This document shows positions 1 to 9,600 of a stretch of DNA of 11,746 nt, one piece after another. The position numbers were made by a program, and so were the translations under genes. The notes under the pieces are model-generated. The model worked only from the letters and a program-made list of their open reading frames with translations. It was not told the origin of the DNA and did no database searches. This DNA comes from Baffinella frigidus (taxonomy: Eukaryota; Cryptophyceae; Cryptomonadales; Baffinellaceae): assembly GCA_026770585.1 (NCBI GenBank), contig MU646353.1, positions 330,840 to 342,585 of the forward strand, given 5' to 3'. Numbering within the stretch: the first letter of the stretch is position 1; every line of letters starts with the position of its first letter.

Positions 1-19
1 GGGGGGAGAGGGTAGAGAG

Positions 20-67
<48 letters not shown>

Positions 68-97
68 GGTAGGAGAGAGAGAGAGGAAGAGAGAGAG
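1..97. repeat. GA-rich microsatellite
   Basis: Near-continuous GA/GAGG dinucleotide repeat with a few G-rich interruptions. It lies about 385 bp upstream of the start codon and may be part of the promoter region of the gene or simply intergenic. Confidence 0.95.
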
Positions 98-160
98 CAC
101 CGTCCTAGATGGTGCTAGCTCCTGCGTGCGGCGCGGTGCGAGGTGGTGCTCCTGGGGTGA

Positions 161-198
161 GCGCGCACACCCCAGTCCCAGGAGCGCGCACACCCCAG
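161..198 (+). repeat. Short GC-rich direct repeat in the upstream region
   Basis: The 15-mer GCGCGCACACCCCAG occurs at 161-175 and 184-198, separated by eight bases. It could be a duplicated promoter element or a slippage product. Confidence 0.75.
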
Positions 199-243
199 GA
201 AGCGCGCGCGTCGCTGTGTACCGCTGCCGAGCCAACTCGGCAC

Positions 244-250
244 ATATAAG
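244..250 (+). promoter_or_regulatory. Possible TATA-like element
   Basis: ATATAAG occurs in otherwise GC-rich sequence about 230 bp upstream of the start codon. If functional, transcription would begin near 270-280 and leave a 5'UTR of roughly 200 nt. This is sequence resemblance only; many protist promoters lack TATA boxes. Confidence 0.22.
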
Positions 251-419
251 ACAGTCAGGACCGGGATTCCGGTCCTGGCTTTTCATTTTAAAAGTGCATT
301 CCCTTCAGGATTCAGGTTAAAGTTTTTAAAATTGTGTCCCGTCCTCGCTCGGTAGCGGTCACGGCCATCAGGGCTCACGTGGCGGCGCCCCACGCAGGAC
401 CAAGCTTCTGGCCGCAACG

Positions 420-467
420 AAGGCGCCCCAGTGCGCGCGGGGGAAGGCGCCCCAGTGCGCGCGGGGG
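420..467 (+). repeat. 24-bp tandem duplication just upstream of the start codon
   Basis: Two perfect adjacent copies (420-443 and 444-467) of a 24-bp unit beginning AAGGCGCCCCAGTGCGCG lie 14 bp before the ATG. They are probably in the 5'UTR. Each contains the palindromic core GGCGCC. Confidence 0.9.
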
Positions 468-481
468 CGGGGGGGGACACC

Positions 482-631
482 ATGGCAGCACATGCAACCG
501 GGGCGGGCGCGGGCCCGGGAGGAGTGGCGTTAGCGGCAGAGTTCTACAAGGTGGCGAAACCCTGGGACGTGGCGCACGTCATCGGGCAGCTGGACACCAT
601 GAGCGAGGGTGCTGCGGCGCAGTTCGCGGAG
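482..631 (+). CDS. Exon 1, start codon and residues 1-50
   Basis: The ATG at 482 sits in GACACCATGGC, a near-ideal Kozak context. The 150-nt exon encodes 50 residues: an Ala/Gly-rich leader (MAAHATGAGAGPGG...) followed by a helical stretch with FYKVAKPWDVAHVIGQL. The frame is open upstream to 431 but has no upstream ATG before 482, so 482 is the natural start. The exon ends in GCG GAG and the donor GTATGT begins at 632 (phase 0). The residues after 632 in the same frame lose the composition of the exon, supporting the donor. No targeting peptide is obvious, although an Ala-rich start could be read as a weak one. Confidence 0.8.
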
Positions 632-3600
632 GTATGTGTCGACTCCCCGAAGGTCACAGTCGGGCGAAATGCCCAGCGCTCTTCCGTGGCAAATCCCCAA
701 GTTATCTCCGACCCCAGATATGTTGGCCAGGGTTGAAGAGGGCATTCAGGGATCTCCAGAACACTCACCCAATCTGAAATCGGTCAAGCCTGGCACGCGC
801 TATGGTTTGGGGTGCACACCTTTTTCAGCTGCCGGATTTTTTCACACGTTATCAGTGCTGGATCCAAGCCAAGACTCCCCCAACCGGATTCTGCCCTAAT
901 TAGATTTACTTAGGGTCCTAATTAATCTTCTTCCAACTCCTATGAACACATAGGGATCCATAGCTCGGACCAGACTTGACTGGTTTCGGATCGGGTGACA
1001 ACGGGCGAGGGTGCCGGTTCCGGATAGCCATTGGCGCTCTCTTGCATCGTACCTGACACCATTTGGGGGTGGGGGTTGTTACCGCACGAGAATGCTAGAG
1101 GGGCCTATTTAAAACCGTTTGCTTTTACAAGTGGGCATCTGTGTAGTAACTTTCGCGAGGTTGGCCACGTACCTCTGCGAAATTAGCACAGTCACCAGGT
1201 TGGGTACGTTATCCTGGTACAAACATTTACAACCCCAGATGTAAATAGGGTCCTCCAGCATTCTCGAGTGGTAGATGGCATTCCCAGGAGCAGGCTTGAT
1301 CAGATGTGACAAATTTCCCGTGGCATTTTTTTGGCAGACCCACACCTTGCGCTGAATACATCTGGCTGCAGCTGGCCGAGGTTAGATTGGGCCACTGTTT
1401 TGGAAAGCCCTGGATGCCCTCTTGAACCCTAGCCAGAAGAATGTTATCCGGACGAGCATTTGAGTCAAACACGATTACGGGAATCTCCGATCCGATTTGC
1501 AACGAAAATTACAACACGGACGTGGCCAAAAAAATCCGGTGTGTAGTAATTTTCGTTGCCAGATCGTATCTGAGTCAAATACTCGCCGCGATTAAATTGG
1601 GGCGGGATCCTTTCCCAACAAATTGCACAAACTCACGTGGTGGTCTCCCAGAGAGGTTTCACGGTGCACACACAGCGTCCCTGCTTCTTGATCAAGCGTG
1701 TTTTCTGCGCCAGGGTGCAATCTTTCCGGGGTCTCGCTCCGAGGCGGGCCCACCGACGCTGACTGTACAGGATGCGAGGGGGGGGTCTGAGGACGAGAGC
1801 TGCTTGCGCCCAGGATCACATTTCTTGCTTTACAAGAGACGCAGCGCGTCTCTTGCTACGCGGGAGGGCTAGTTGGCAACCGGTCGGATGGAATACCTTA
1901 TCTTGCGGTTGGCGGCATGGTCAAAGTCAATTATTTGCGGGCATTTCCGGCAACGTTTGCCGATTTCAAGGGGAAACAATAGAAGGCCGAGGGCGTCAAA
2001 TGACATGTAGCTCTCCCGCGTAGTGCGGTTGCCACCCCGGCGGTCTGACTGGCAGTCAGTCAGATTAGCTTCGTTATCTCGAAGCGAATCCGGGAACATG
2101 TTTAATTTACAAGAAAATGGATCCCTATGTGTTCATAGGAGTTGGAAGAAGATTACTTAGAGCCCTAGGTAAATTTAATTCGGGCAGAATCCGGTTTGAT
2201 AGTCCATTTTCTTTTAAATGAAACATGTTCCCGGATGAAAGCAGTCAAACTCCCATGGCGCGAGGCCGGTCCACTAAAATCATCTGAGCCATGACGAGGT
2301 TGATCCGGACCGATTGGTCGTCAATAAAGAACTCTCTCTCTCTCTCGAAGCCGGACCATCCAACCGGATTCTGCCCTAATTAGATTCACTTAGGGCCCTA
2401 ATCAATCTTCTTCCAACTCCTATGAACACATAGGGATCCATTTTCTTTTGAATTAAACATGTTCCGGGATGGACGCAGACGCCGCTGGTCACGCTGATCA
2501 AGATTCTTCGGGGCGGATCCCCCCTAGTGCCGACAGGCGACAGTGCCGACCCCACCATGAAGGCGTTTTATTCCTACCTCAACGCGAAGCTGCGGCTACG
2601 CATGATCCTCAAGGAATTTCCGCAGCGTCCCGAATTCCAGGTACCACTCGCGAATGCTGGAGAACCCTATTTACATGTGGGGTTGTGAATATTTGTACCA
2701 GGATAGGGTGTTTCAACCTCGCGCCTTTGTTAGTTTCGCAGAGTTACGTGACCAATCAACGAAAGTTCCTACACATATGCCACGTTTTGAATCACATCGG
2801 TTTCAAATAGGCCCCTCTGGCATTCTCGTATGGTAGTTACGAACGAAACGCCTGGACCAGCAACTCTGTGTCCCAGAAGTGAACCCTGTGCCACAGACCG
2901 AACCTACTAGGGTAACGGCTTGAAAATGGGGTAGTTAGGCCTACGGCATTGCCTAGGACCTCCTACCGTAGGCCGAGACTTTTTGGTCCTAGGATCCCTC
3001 GGCCTACGGTAGGAGGTCCTAGGCAATGCCGTAGGCCTAACTACCCCATTTTTGGTCAGTTACCCTATTAACCTTGAGTCAGCGGTTTGGCTGACACCCA
3101 CTCGAGGCTGGAAGAAGGAGTATTTTGAATGTGGGGTTGTTAAATTTAGTACCAGTCACGGGCAGGCTTTGTCACGTAGCTCAAGGAATTCCTTGAGCCA
3201 CGTGACCAAACACCCCTATTTTTGAGAAAATTGCTACACATTTCTTCCCCCCCCTTCACTTGTAGAATACACCCTGTTTTAAAATAGTCACACTTCTAGC
3301 CTCGAGTGGACCCCTGGATGGATGCGTGTCCGCAAGGCATGAAGCTTCTTCGGGTGTAGACACTTCGCAGATTCACCGCAAGGATTTTTACCTCCGACAG
3401 CCCTGTGTTCCAGAACTGGCCAAATCGGCCGGATTTCCGATACCTTGACCGTAGGAACCCCCCTATGTCCCTACGGGTTGCCTACCGTAGTGTGTGTTGC
3501 CACTTCGCAGATTCGCTGCTAGGCTTGTCACCTCGGGGTTGGTTGAACACTCTCCTCGGGTCCCTTCATCATATTGATCTCAGATGTGGGGAGGGATTGG

Positions 3601-6600
3601 AGCCATTCTGAACTTTTATGGCTTACGATGCCGTCGATTTGTACCGGAGATCGTTTAGATGGTCGCCTACTGAGACAAATTGTATCCAGAGACGCGACTA
3701 AATCCCTTACCACGAACAACGCCTGACCGTCCTCGACACGATTCACGCAATTAACATCAGGCCTTATACGGTAACAATCTGGACATGTTACCCCCAGCAT
3801 CCTTGGCCGAGTGGATCAGTGATCGTCCGAAATGAAATCCCTGGCCGTCCTTGCAACGACCTAGGAGCCGGAGAGAGATTTGGTAATTGATTGCCAAACA
3901 ACCAGCGTCAGCGCCACACATGCTACGCATTGTGCCACTACTGTACCCCGTGTCGGCCGCTCATACGAGCATTTTCTGGATGGATTCTAACTCCAACTCC
4001 ACCTCCTACCGCAGGAGCCGGAGACGCAGCGGGTGTACAAGGAGGTCTACCAAGACGTGAAGCAGCTGATCGTCGAAGTGGGCGAGAACAAGAAGCACAT
4101 CGAGACTGCCTGCCGCGCTGCTGGAGGGGCGGGGGGGGGCGATGCAGCGGAGGCTGGGCAGGAGGCGGGGGCTGCGGAGCCGAGGCATGGTGATTACCTC
4201 AGAAAAAACCCCTTGTAAAAGCCCTTTTGCTAAAGTCAACTCCCCTACAAATCCGTCGACTTATGCGTAGAGTAAAGAATAAGTTGACGGAGTAAAGAAT
4301 AAGTTGACGGGGCTGCGGAGCCGAGGCATGGTACGCCGCCCTACCATGGTGGAGCCATTTATTTGCATACCGTGGTGGAGCCGTTTATTCGCCTCCTGCA
4401 TGGTGGAGCCATTTGTTTGCATGCAGCCATTGGAGCCGTTCAGTTGCAGCACCCGCGGGAGTGCCGGGCCACACGAGGCTATCCATGCGAACATAATAAA
4501 TGTCGATTTTGATTTTGGTGGGGAGAATTGGTCACGAGGCGCTCGCAAACATATGAAAATTACTACACACACGCTTACAACCGACATTTATTCTGTTCGC
4601 ATGGATAGCCTCGTGTGGGGTTGGCGGCTGAGGCCCGGGTGCGTTTGTTCTGGGGATACAGTCCCGTGTGTAAAGTCACTCCGGCCGTCCTACACGGGAC
4701 GGAACCCCCAGATTTGGCACCCCCGAGGACATTGCGCGCAGCTGCAACCTTCTACTGCAAAGCCCCAGGGGAAGTTTCAAAAAGTAGCGGACACTCTGGT
4801 GTCCTATACTTTGGAGCCATTTTCACCTCAAAAGGCAATTTCTGCCCCAAGGACGTGACCAAAATTCGTCAAAAGGCAACAATAGTGTCGTGTCCAGAGA
4901 AATTGACACTTCCCCTGTGGCTTTGCAATAGTTGTTCCACCCACCGGCGTCCAATCTCCATGTTGCCGTGTACCTGTACAGGGGTACCTCGCTCATAAGA
5001 AACTGGACCGGGTACAACGCAAGGCAGTCACCTCGGACAGTTGGCTTCGGCGTCCGCGTGACCGGTCACGCGGGCGTTCACGAGCCTGCCGGCGGGGCTG
5101 CTCCATGTTGCCGTGTACCTGTACAGGGGTACCTCGCTCATAAGAAACTGCGCCCCCCTAGGACCCTACAGTAGGCCTATGCCTAGGGCCCTATGGTGGT
5201 CCTATGTGGGGGGTTATTTCTTATGAGCGAGGTACCACTGTAGTGGAATAGTGAAGTAGAGTGACATTTCTCTGGTATGTTGACAGACCGTGACCTTTCT
5301 CTGGCAGCCGCATGTGTTCCACCGGCGTCCAATCCTGATTTCGCCGAAAGTGGAGTATTGACGTACAGTGATCTTGCGCTGGCATATTGACGCACCGGGA
5401 CCTTTCCCTGGCAGGCGCAGCAGAGAGAGGGATAATTTATTGCCAAACAACCAGCGTCAGCGCCGCACATGCTCGACGCGTTGTGCCACTATGCCCCGTG
5501 TCGGCCGCTCATACGAGCGTTTTCCGGATGGATTCTAACTCCACCTCCCTACGCAGGCGCAGCACAAGCCCTGGCGAATCTGAAGGAGGACAGCGCCACA
5601 CGCCCGGTAGCCAACGCCCGGATTTGTCAAGTTCATAGGCTCGCAACCTATAATTAGTTTTGTAAAGTAACTCGTTCCTGGTACAAATTATAAAACAGGA
5701 CCTCGTTCAAAAAGGAATTGAAGCCCTTTTTAGTTTTAAATGGACCTTGTTTTATAATTTGTACCAGAACAAGTTGCTTTACAAAACTAATTATAGGTTG
5801 CGCCGCTATTAAAGTGGCGTGTGTTTGATGTTGGTGGCGAGGTTGCTCTGCGTTCGAAGTAGCGAGCCCAGAAGTTGCTTGCGCGTTTTTTGGGTACACG
5901 TCCTGAACTGTTGGGGCAAGGTCCACTAAGCAGCGGCCGAGTTCCTCCTCCCCCGGATATCCGGGGGACACGCGGTTAGAATCCAATGCAACTGGATAAG
6001 ATTCTAGTACAAATCGTTTAGATGGACTGCATCCGTGAAGGCCCCGGTGGCTGATAAGGTGTTGTGGACTTGGCCCTTTCCTGACTCGACCAGGCGAGGT
6101 GTCTGTGCCTGGAGCGATTTCTTTCGGACGATATCTTGAGGGACGCACCCCACGCGAGGCTAGAAATGTGACTATGATAAAACAGGGATTCTTTTACAAG
6201 TGCAGAACAAAAGAGCGGTGAAGTGATTTTCACATGAATAGGCGCGTTTGGTCACGTAACCTGCGAATATCCGCGGGTTACGTGACCAAGCCTGCCCGTG
6301 ACTGGTACTAAATTCAACAGCCCCACTTTAAAAATAGTCCCTCTTTGAGCCTCGAGTGGCCCGGGTTCGGGCCCTGGGGTTCCTAGTCCAAAAATGAGAG
6401 GTCTCAGTCCCGAGTCGAGTGGTCTGAGTGACGAAATCTTGAAGCGTTGAGAGAGTGGTCTGAGTGTTGAAGGGTGTGATCCATCCGTGACGACCGTTTC
6501 GTGGAAACGGTGTGGGAAAGCAACCTCGTGAAAACGATCTTCATGTTGCCGTGTACAGGGGTACCTCGCTCATAGGAAACTGCGCCCCCCTAGGACCCTA

Positions 6601-9600
6601 CAGTAGGCCTATGCCTAGGGCCCTATGGTGGTCCTATGTGGGGGGCCCTGTGGTGGTCCTATGTGGGGGCTATCTCGCTTACGCGGACGGGGTCATCTCG
6701 TTGAGCGAACACACACCCCTTCGTAGCCCGCTGTGTGGGTACAGTGCCTCGCACGCGCTACATGTTGAGAACTCAACATTATTCACATTCGCGGCAGAGA
6801 GATTGATAATTTATCGCCAAACAATCAGCGTCAGTGCCGCACATGCTCGACGCTTTGTGCCACTTACTGCACCCTGTGTTAGCCGCTCAATCGAGCATTT
6901 TCCGGATGGATTCTAACTCCATCTCTTAAAATTCGCAGCGGAAGATTCGCGCGGCTGATATGGCGGGTGCCTCCGCACCCGAGGATATGATCGACCTTAC
7001 TGAGGTGATGCACCCCCCCAAACAGTCTGTGCTACGTCCTTGGCACGTGCGCACGCCCAGGGCCAGAGAGAGAGAGGGTGGGAGGGAGAGAGGGAGAGAG
7101 GGAGAGGGAGAGAGGGAGAGCGAGAGAGAGCGAGAGAGCGAGAGAGCGAGGGCGAGAGCGAGAGGGCGAGAGGGCGAGAGCGAGAGCGAGAGGACGAAAG
7201 CGAGAGCGAGGAAGAGAGAGAGAGAGAGATAAGATGCCGCGCGAGTACACACACAGTACACAGACGAGGTTCAGATGGTGATGCAGGCCTGTCAAACACT
7301 GCACTGCCAGGGCGGAGTTTTTGTATTAGTCAACTCAAGGCGAAAATCGATTTTCGAAGTACCCAAACTGGGCACCTCGTTTCTAAGTTGACAGATTTTG
7401 GTGGTGAATCGACTTTTACAAAATCTCCGGCCTGACAGTGCACTTTGGCTCTCTTGATGCACGTGCGTTCGAAAGCTTGGGACTGTCGTCACGTCGCGCT
7501 ATCGTCCGAGTCCGAGTGCTGTGCCATGCCGCCGTGTGTCATGTCCGAGTTTATCCGGGGAAACCTATTTTCCTTTCATTTGATGGCAACGAAAATTACT
7601 AAACAATTCGTTCTTATTAGTAATATAAAAGAATCTGTGTAGTAATTTTGATTGCCATCAAATGAAAGAAAAATAGGTTTCCCCGGATAAGAGTGCTCTG
7701 TGCCATGGTGGCTTGCGAGTGCTGTGCCATGGCGCCTTGCCACGCAAGGCCCGTCGAGGGTTATCCGGTGTGCGTTCTTGGAGCCGTTGACTCAACCTTG
7801 GAGCCGTTTTCAATTGAACATTGACTTTTGAATATCGCCCCCCCCTCGCAAATTGACTTTTGAATAACCCCCGAAGAGCCCTCCTGGTGTCCGAGTGCTG
7901 TGGCATGGGGCCTTGCCGTGCAAGATAGAGCAGAGCGCTTGTGGGAAAACTTGGCCGATTTCAACGAGAAATGTTTTCAGAATTTGTACCAGAATCGTTT
8001 AGATGGACCGTTTTCATGTCACGTCCTGGTACAAAATCTCTGAATTTCTGAAAACATTTCTCGTTGAAATCGGCCAAGTTTTCCCGCACGCGCTCTACCT
8101 CCGGAACCAAACTCTCGAGGGCGTCCCGGCAAGTCCTCGAGGGTTCCGCGAGACAGGGGTTCCGGAGGTTCTTGCCATGGCGCCTTGAGCGATGGACTAT
8201 CGCGATGAACCGGCACGGGGTGCCACACAGAGGGCTACGAAAATATTTTCGGGCACTCAGTGCCCGAGTTTCCGCAACCTTATCCTTAGGAACCGCCCTC
8301 TGCCCCTGCGGGCTGCCGACCGTAGGGTCCTAGGTCTTATCGCCTAGGGGTGATACAAAATCCCTCCGAAGTCCGCTGTGTGGACTGGCTGAAATGGAGA
8401 CTGACGAATCTTTACGAGTACCACTTAGCAGCGACCGAGGACCTTTTCGCCTTGAATTCAGGGCGAAATTCCAATTAGGTTAGAGGGCAATGGATAAGAT
8501 TCCAGTACAAACAGTTTAGTTGGACTGTATCGGTGAAGACCCCGGTGGCTACTAAGTGGATGGAGACTGACGAATCTCCACGGCTCGCGCGAAACAAACA
8601 GACCGAGGAGGCGGAGGACGTGCGAATGCTCGAGAGCGCTGGCTGGAAATCGGAGATGGACGTCGCGAACGCGGGAGAGGGGCAGTCGGACCGCCCCTCG
8701 GCCGAACCCGCGGGGGCTGCCGGGGCGCAGGCAGGGGGGGGGGCGCAGGGGGGGGAGGCGCAGGGAGCGCGGAAGCGGCTGGGGGAGGATTCGGTGCGTC
8801 CGGGCGAGGGCGCCGTCGACGAGCTGGGCGGCGGTGCCGTCGTGGAGCAGCTCGGGGCAGCCGTCGAGAACCTCTCCCTCGTAAGCGATGCCTCATGCAC
8901 ACCCGCTGTGTATACGCACCCGCGGTTTAGTTTGGTTTAGTTTAGTTTGGTTGAGTTTGAATCTGCATACGCGTCCTCATAACCTTGCGTCCTTAGATGC
9001 CCTCAGAGCCTAGATACCCACAAAATTAGAGGGCTTGGTCGGCCGATGGGTGACACACGCAACCTTTTGCACGTTGTCTGAATTCGGGGAGGGTTCCTGT
9101 GACGACGGCATGCAAAAGTGGAGGGTTGGGTTCGCCCTGTTGCAGTTCTGAAGCCTGCATCGGCTTTATTCACGAAGTCCCTTTGTATGACCAGATCCGC
9201 ATGCTGGAGCAGGTAAAAAAATCCCGGATTTCGGTTCAGGGATTTCGTGTTCAGTTTTGGGGGTGTCCACCCTAGAATTTACGCGGAGCAATTGTAAAAA
9301 ACAATGGCTCTAGTAGAGGGACGTTCGATCCACTTTTGGCGGGTATTCCCCCTGAAATCCGAGAAGTTGACTTTCGCGATTGCTCCTGGTCTGATCTTGG
9401 GTGGACTGACACAGCCCCCCCGCCGGTCGAGCAGAAGGCGCTCGGGGGCGCGCGCTCGTTGGACGAGCGGGAGAGCGAGCACGTGGCGCGAGAGCAGAAG
9501 TCGCGCGAGGCGGAGATGGGGAGGAGGCTCGCCAAGATGAACCTGGCGAGCCTGCCGGCGGGGAAGGCGCTCGAGGCTGTAAAGCAACTCGTGGTGCGTC

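Larger units (their letters stand above)
719..1442. repeat. Distant inverted repeat pair enclosing nested elements
   Basis: The left arm is about 719-783 and the right arm about 1376-1442 in reverse complement, roughly 70% alike by eye. Shared words include AAGAGGGCAT, CAGGG and CCCAATCT. Weaker similarity continues inward. It looks like the diverged terminal arms of an older foldback element that later received the insertions at 879-956 and 1080-1273. Confidence 0.6.
632..2478 (+). other. Intron 1 (1847 nt), mosaic of nested inverted-repeat elements
   Basis: Donor GTATGT, acceptor GGACGCAG. It contains a distant inverted pair (719-783 with 1376-1442), a split copy of the 11529-11614 sequence, one ~190-bp CCACTCGAG element, a foldback at 1451-1591, and two inverted copies of a ~115-150-bp repeat (2089-2235 and 2353-2469). 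Between about 1600 and 2040 I see no repeat or convincing exon apart from short hairpins at 1836-1853 and 2045-2059. A CT microsatellite lies at 2331-2346. Confidence 0.75.
2641..4014 (+). other. Intron 2 (1374 nt), almost entirely repeat elements
   Basis: Donor GTACCA, acceptor ACCGCAG. In order it contains a 190-bp CCACTCGAG element starting at base 2 of the intron, a long perfect hairpin (2908-3067), a 210-bp CCACTCGAG relative (3098-3309), a copy of the GTAGGAACC repeat (3418-3490), and the shared intron-end repeat (3868-4014). Bases 3491-3865 hold no gene or clear repeat, except a short shared motif ATCGTTTAGATGG near 3649-3661. Confidence 0.78.
4190..5556 (+). other. Intron 3 (1367 nt), repeat mosaic
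   Basis: Donor GTGATT, acceptor CCTACGCAG. In order it contains a duplicate of the exon 3 end (4309-4332), a ~27-bp minisatellite (4344-4449), a foldback (4469-4618), a small foldback (4650-4711), another foldback (4752-4931), a 50-bp perfect direct repeat pair within a further foldback (4956-5246), loosely repeated sequence (5250-5410), and the shared intron-end repeat (5413-5556). Open frames here are not convincing genes. Confidence 0.75.
5607..6938 (+). other. Intron 4 (1332 nt), repeat mosaic
   Basis: Donor GTAGCC, acceptor ATTCGCAG. Contains the 159-bp foldback (5634-5816), a repeat shared with intron 6 (5925-6060), a 210-bp CCACTCGAG element (6150-6359), loosely repeated GAGTGGTCTGAGTG words (6418-6465), a hairpin ACCGTTTC-GTG-GAAACGGT (6493-6511), copies of intron 3 blocks (6541-6645), a short palindrome (6762-6779), and the shared intron-end repeat (6795-6938). 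Confidence 0.76.
7278..8601 (+). other. Intron 6 (from 7005 if the microexon is not used)
   Basis: Contains a hairpin (7552-7689), repeated GAGTGCTGTGCCATG words (7510-7740 and near 7885), a second long hairpin (7933-8094), the GTAGGAACC repeat copy 2 (8250-8383) and the repeat shared with intron 4 (8420-8558). Bases 7280-7500 show only short AT-rich direct/inverted words (CGAAAATCGATTTTCG at 7340-7355). Confidence 0.7.

Noticed and set aside
609-1502. Two frames on opposite strands with similar peptides (LARVEEGIQG and LARVQEGIQG)
   Set aside because: The similarity follows from the diverged inverted repeat pair 719-783/1376-1442; no other sign of coding.
1600-1872. Possible additional exon in intron 1 (GC-rich frame around 1620-1870)
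   Set aside because: No acceptor/donor pair with matching phase was convincing, and exons 1 and 2 already join in phase 0.
3798-3840. tRNA-like segment CTTGGCCGAGTGGATCAGTG
   Set aside because: It resembles the D-arm of tRNA-Leu/Ser, but no acceptor stem, anticodon arm or T-arm (GGTTCGAATCC-like) follows in order.
4304-4858. 184-residue open frame in intron 3
   Set aside because: It runs through a minisatellite and two foldback elements; length comes from lack of stops in repeats, and its codon use is unlike the exons.
6926-7304. Long Ser/Leu-rich frames on the - strand and Arg/Glu-rich frames on the + strand
   Set aside because: They are translations of the GA microsatellite at 7065-7229 in several frames at once; no start context or splice logic supports them.
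8475-8902. Pro/Ala/Arg-rich open frames on the - strand
   Set aside because: They mirror the GC-rich exon 7, which fits the phase chain and splice sites on the + strand.
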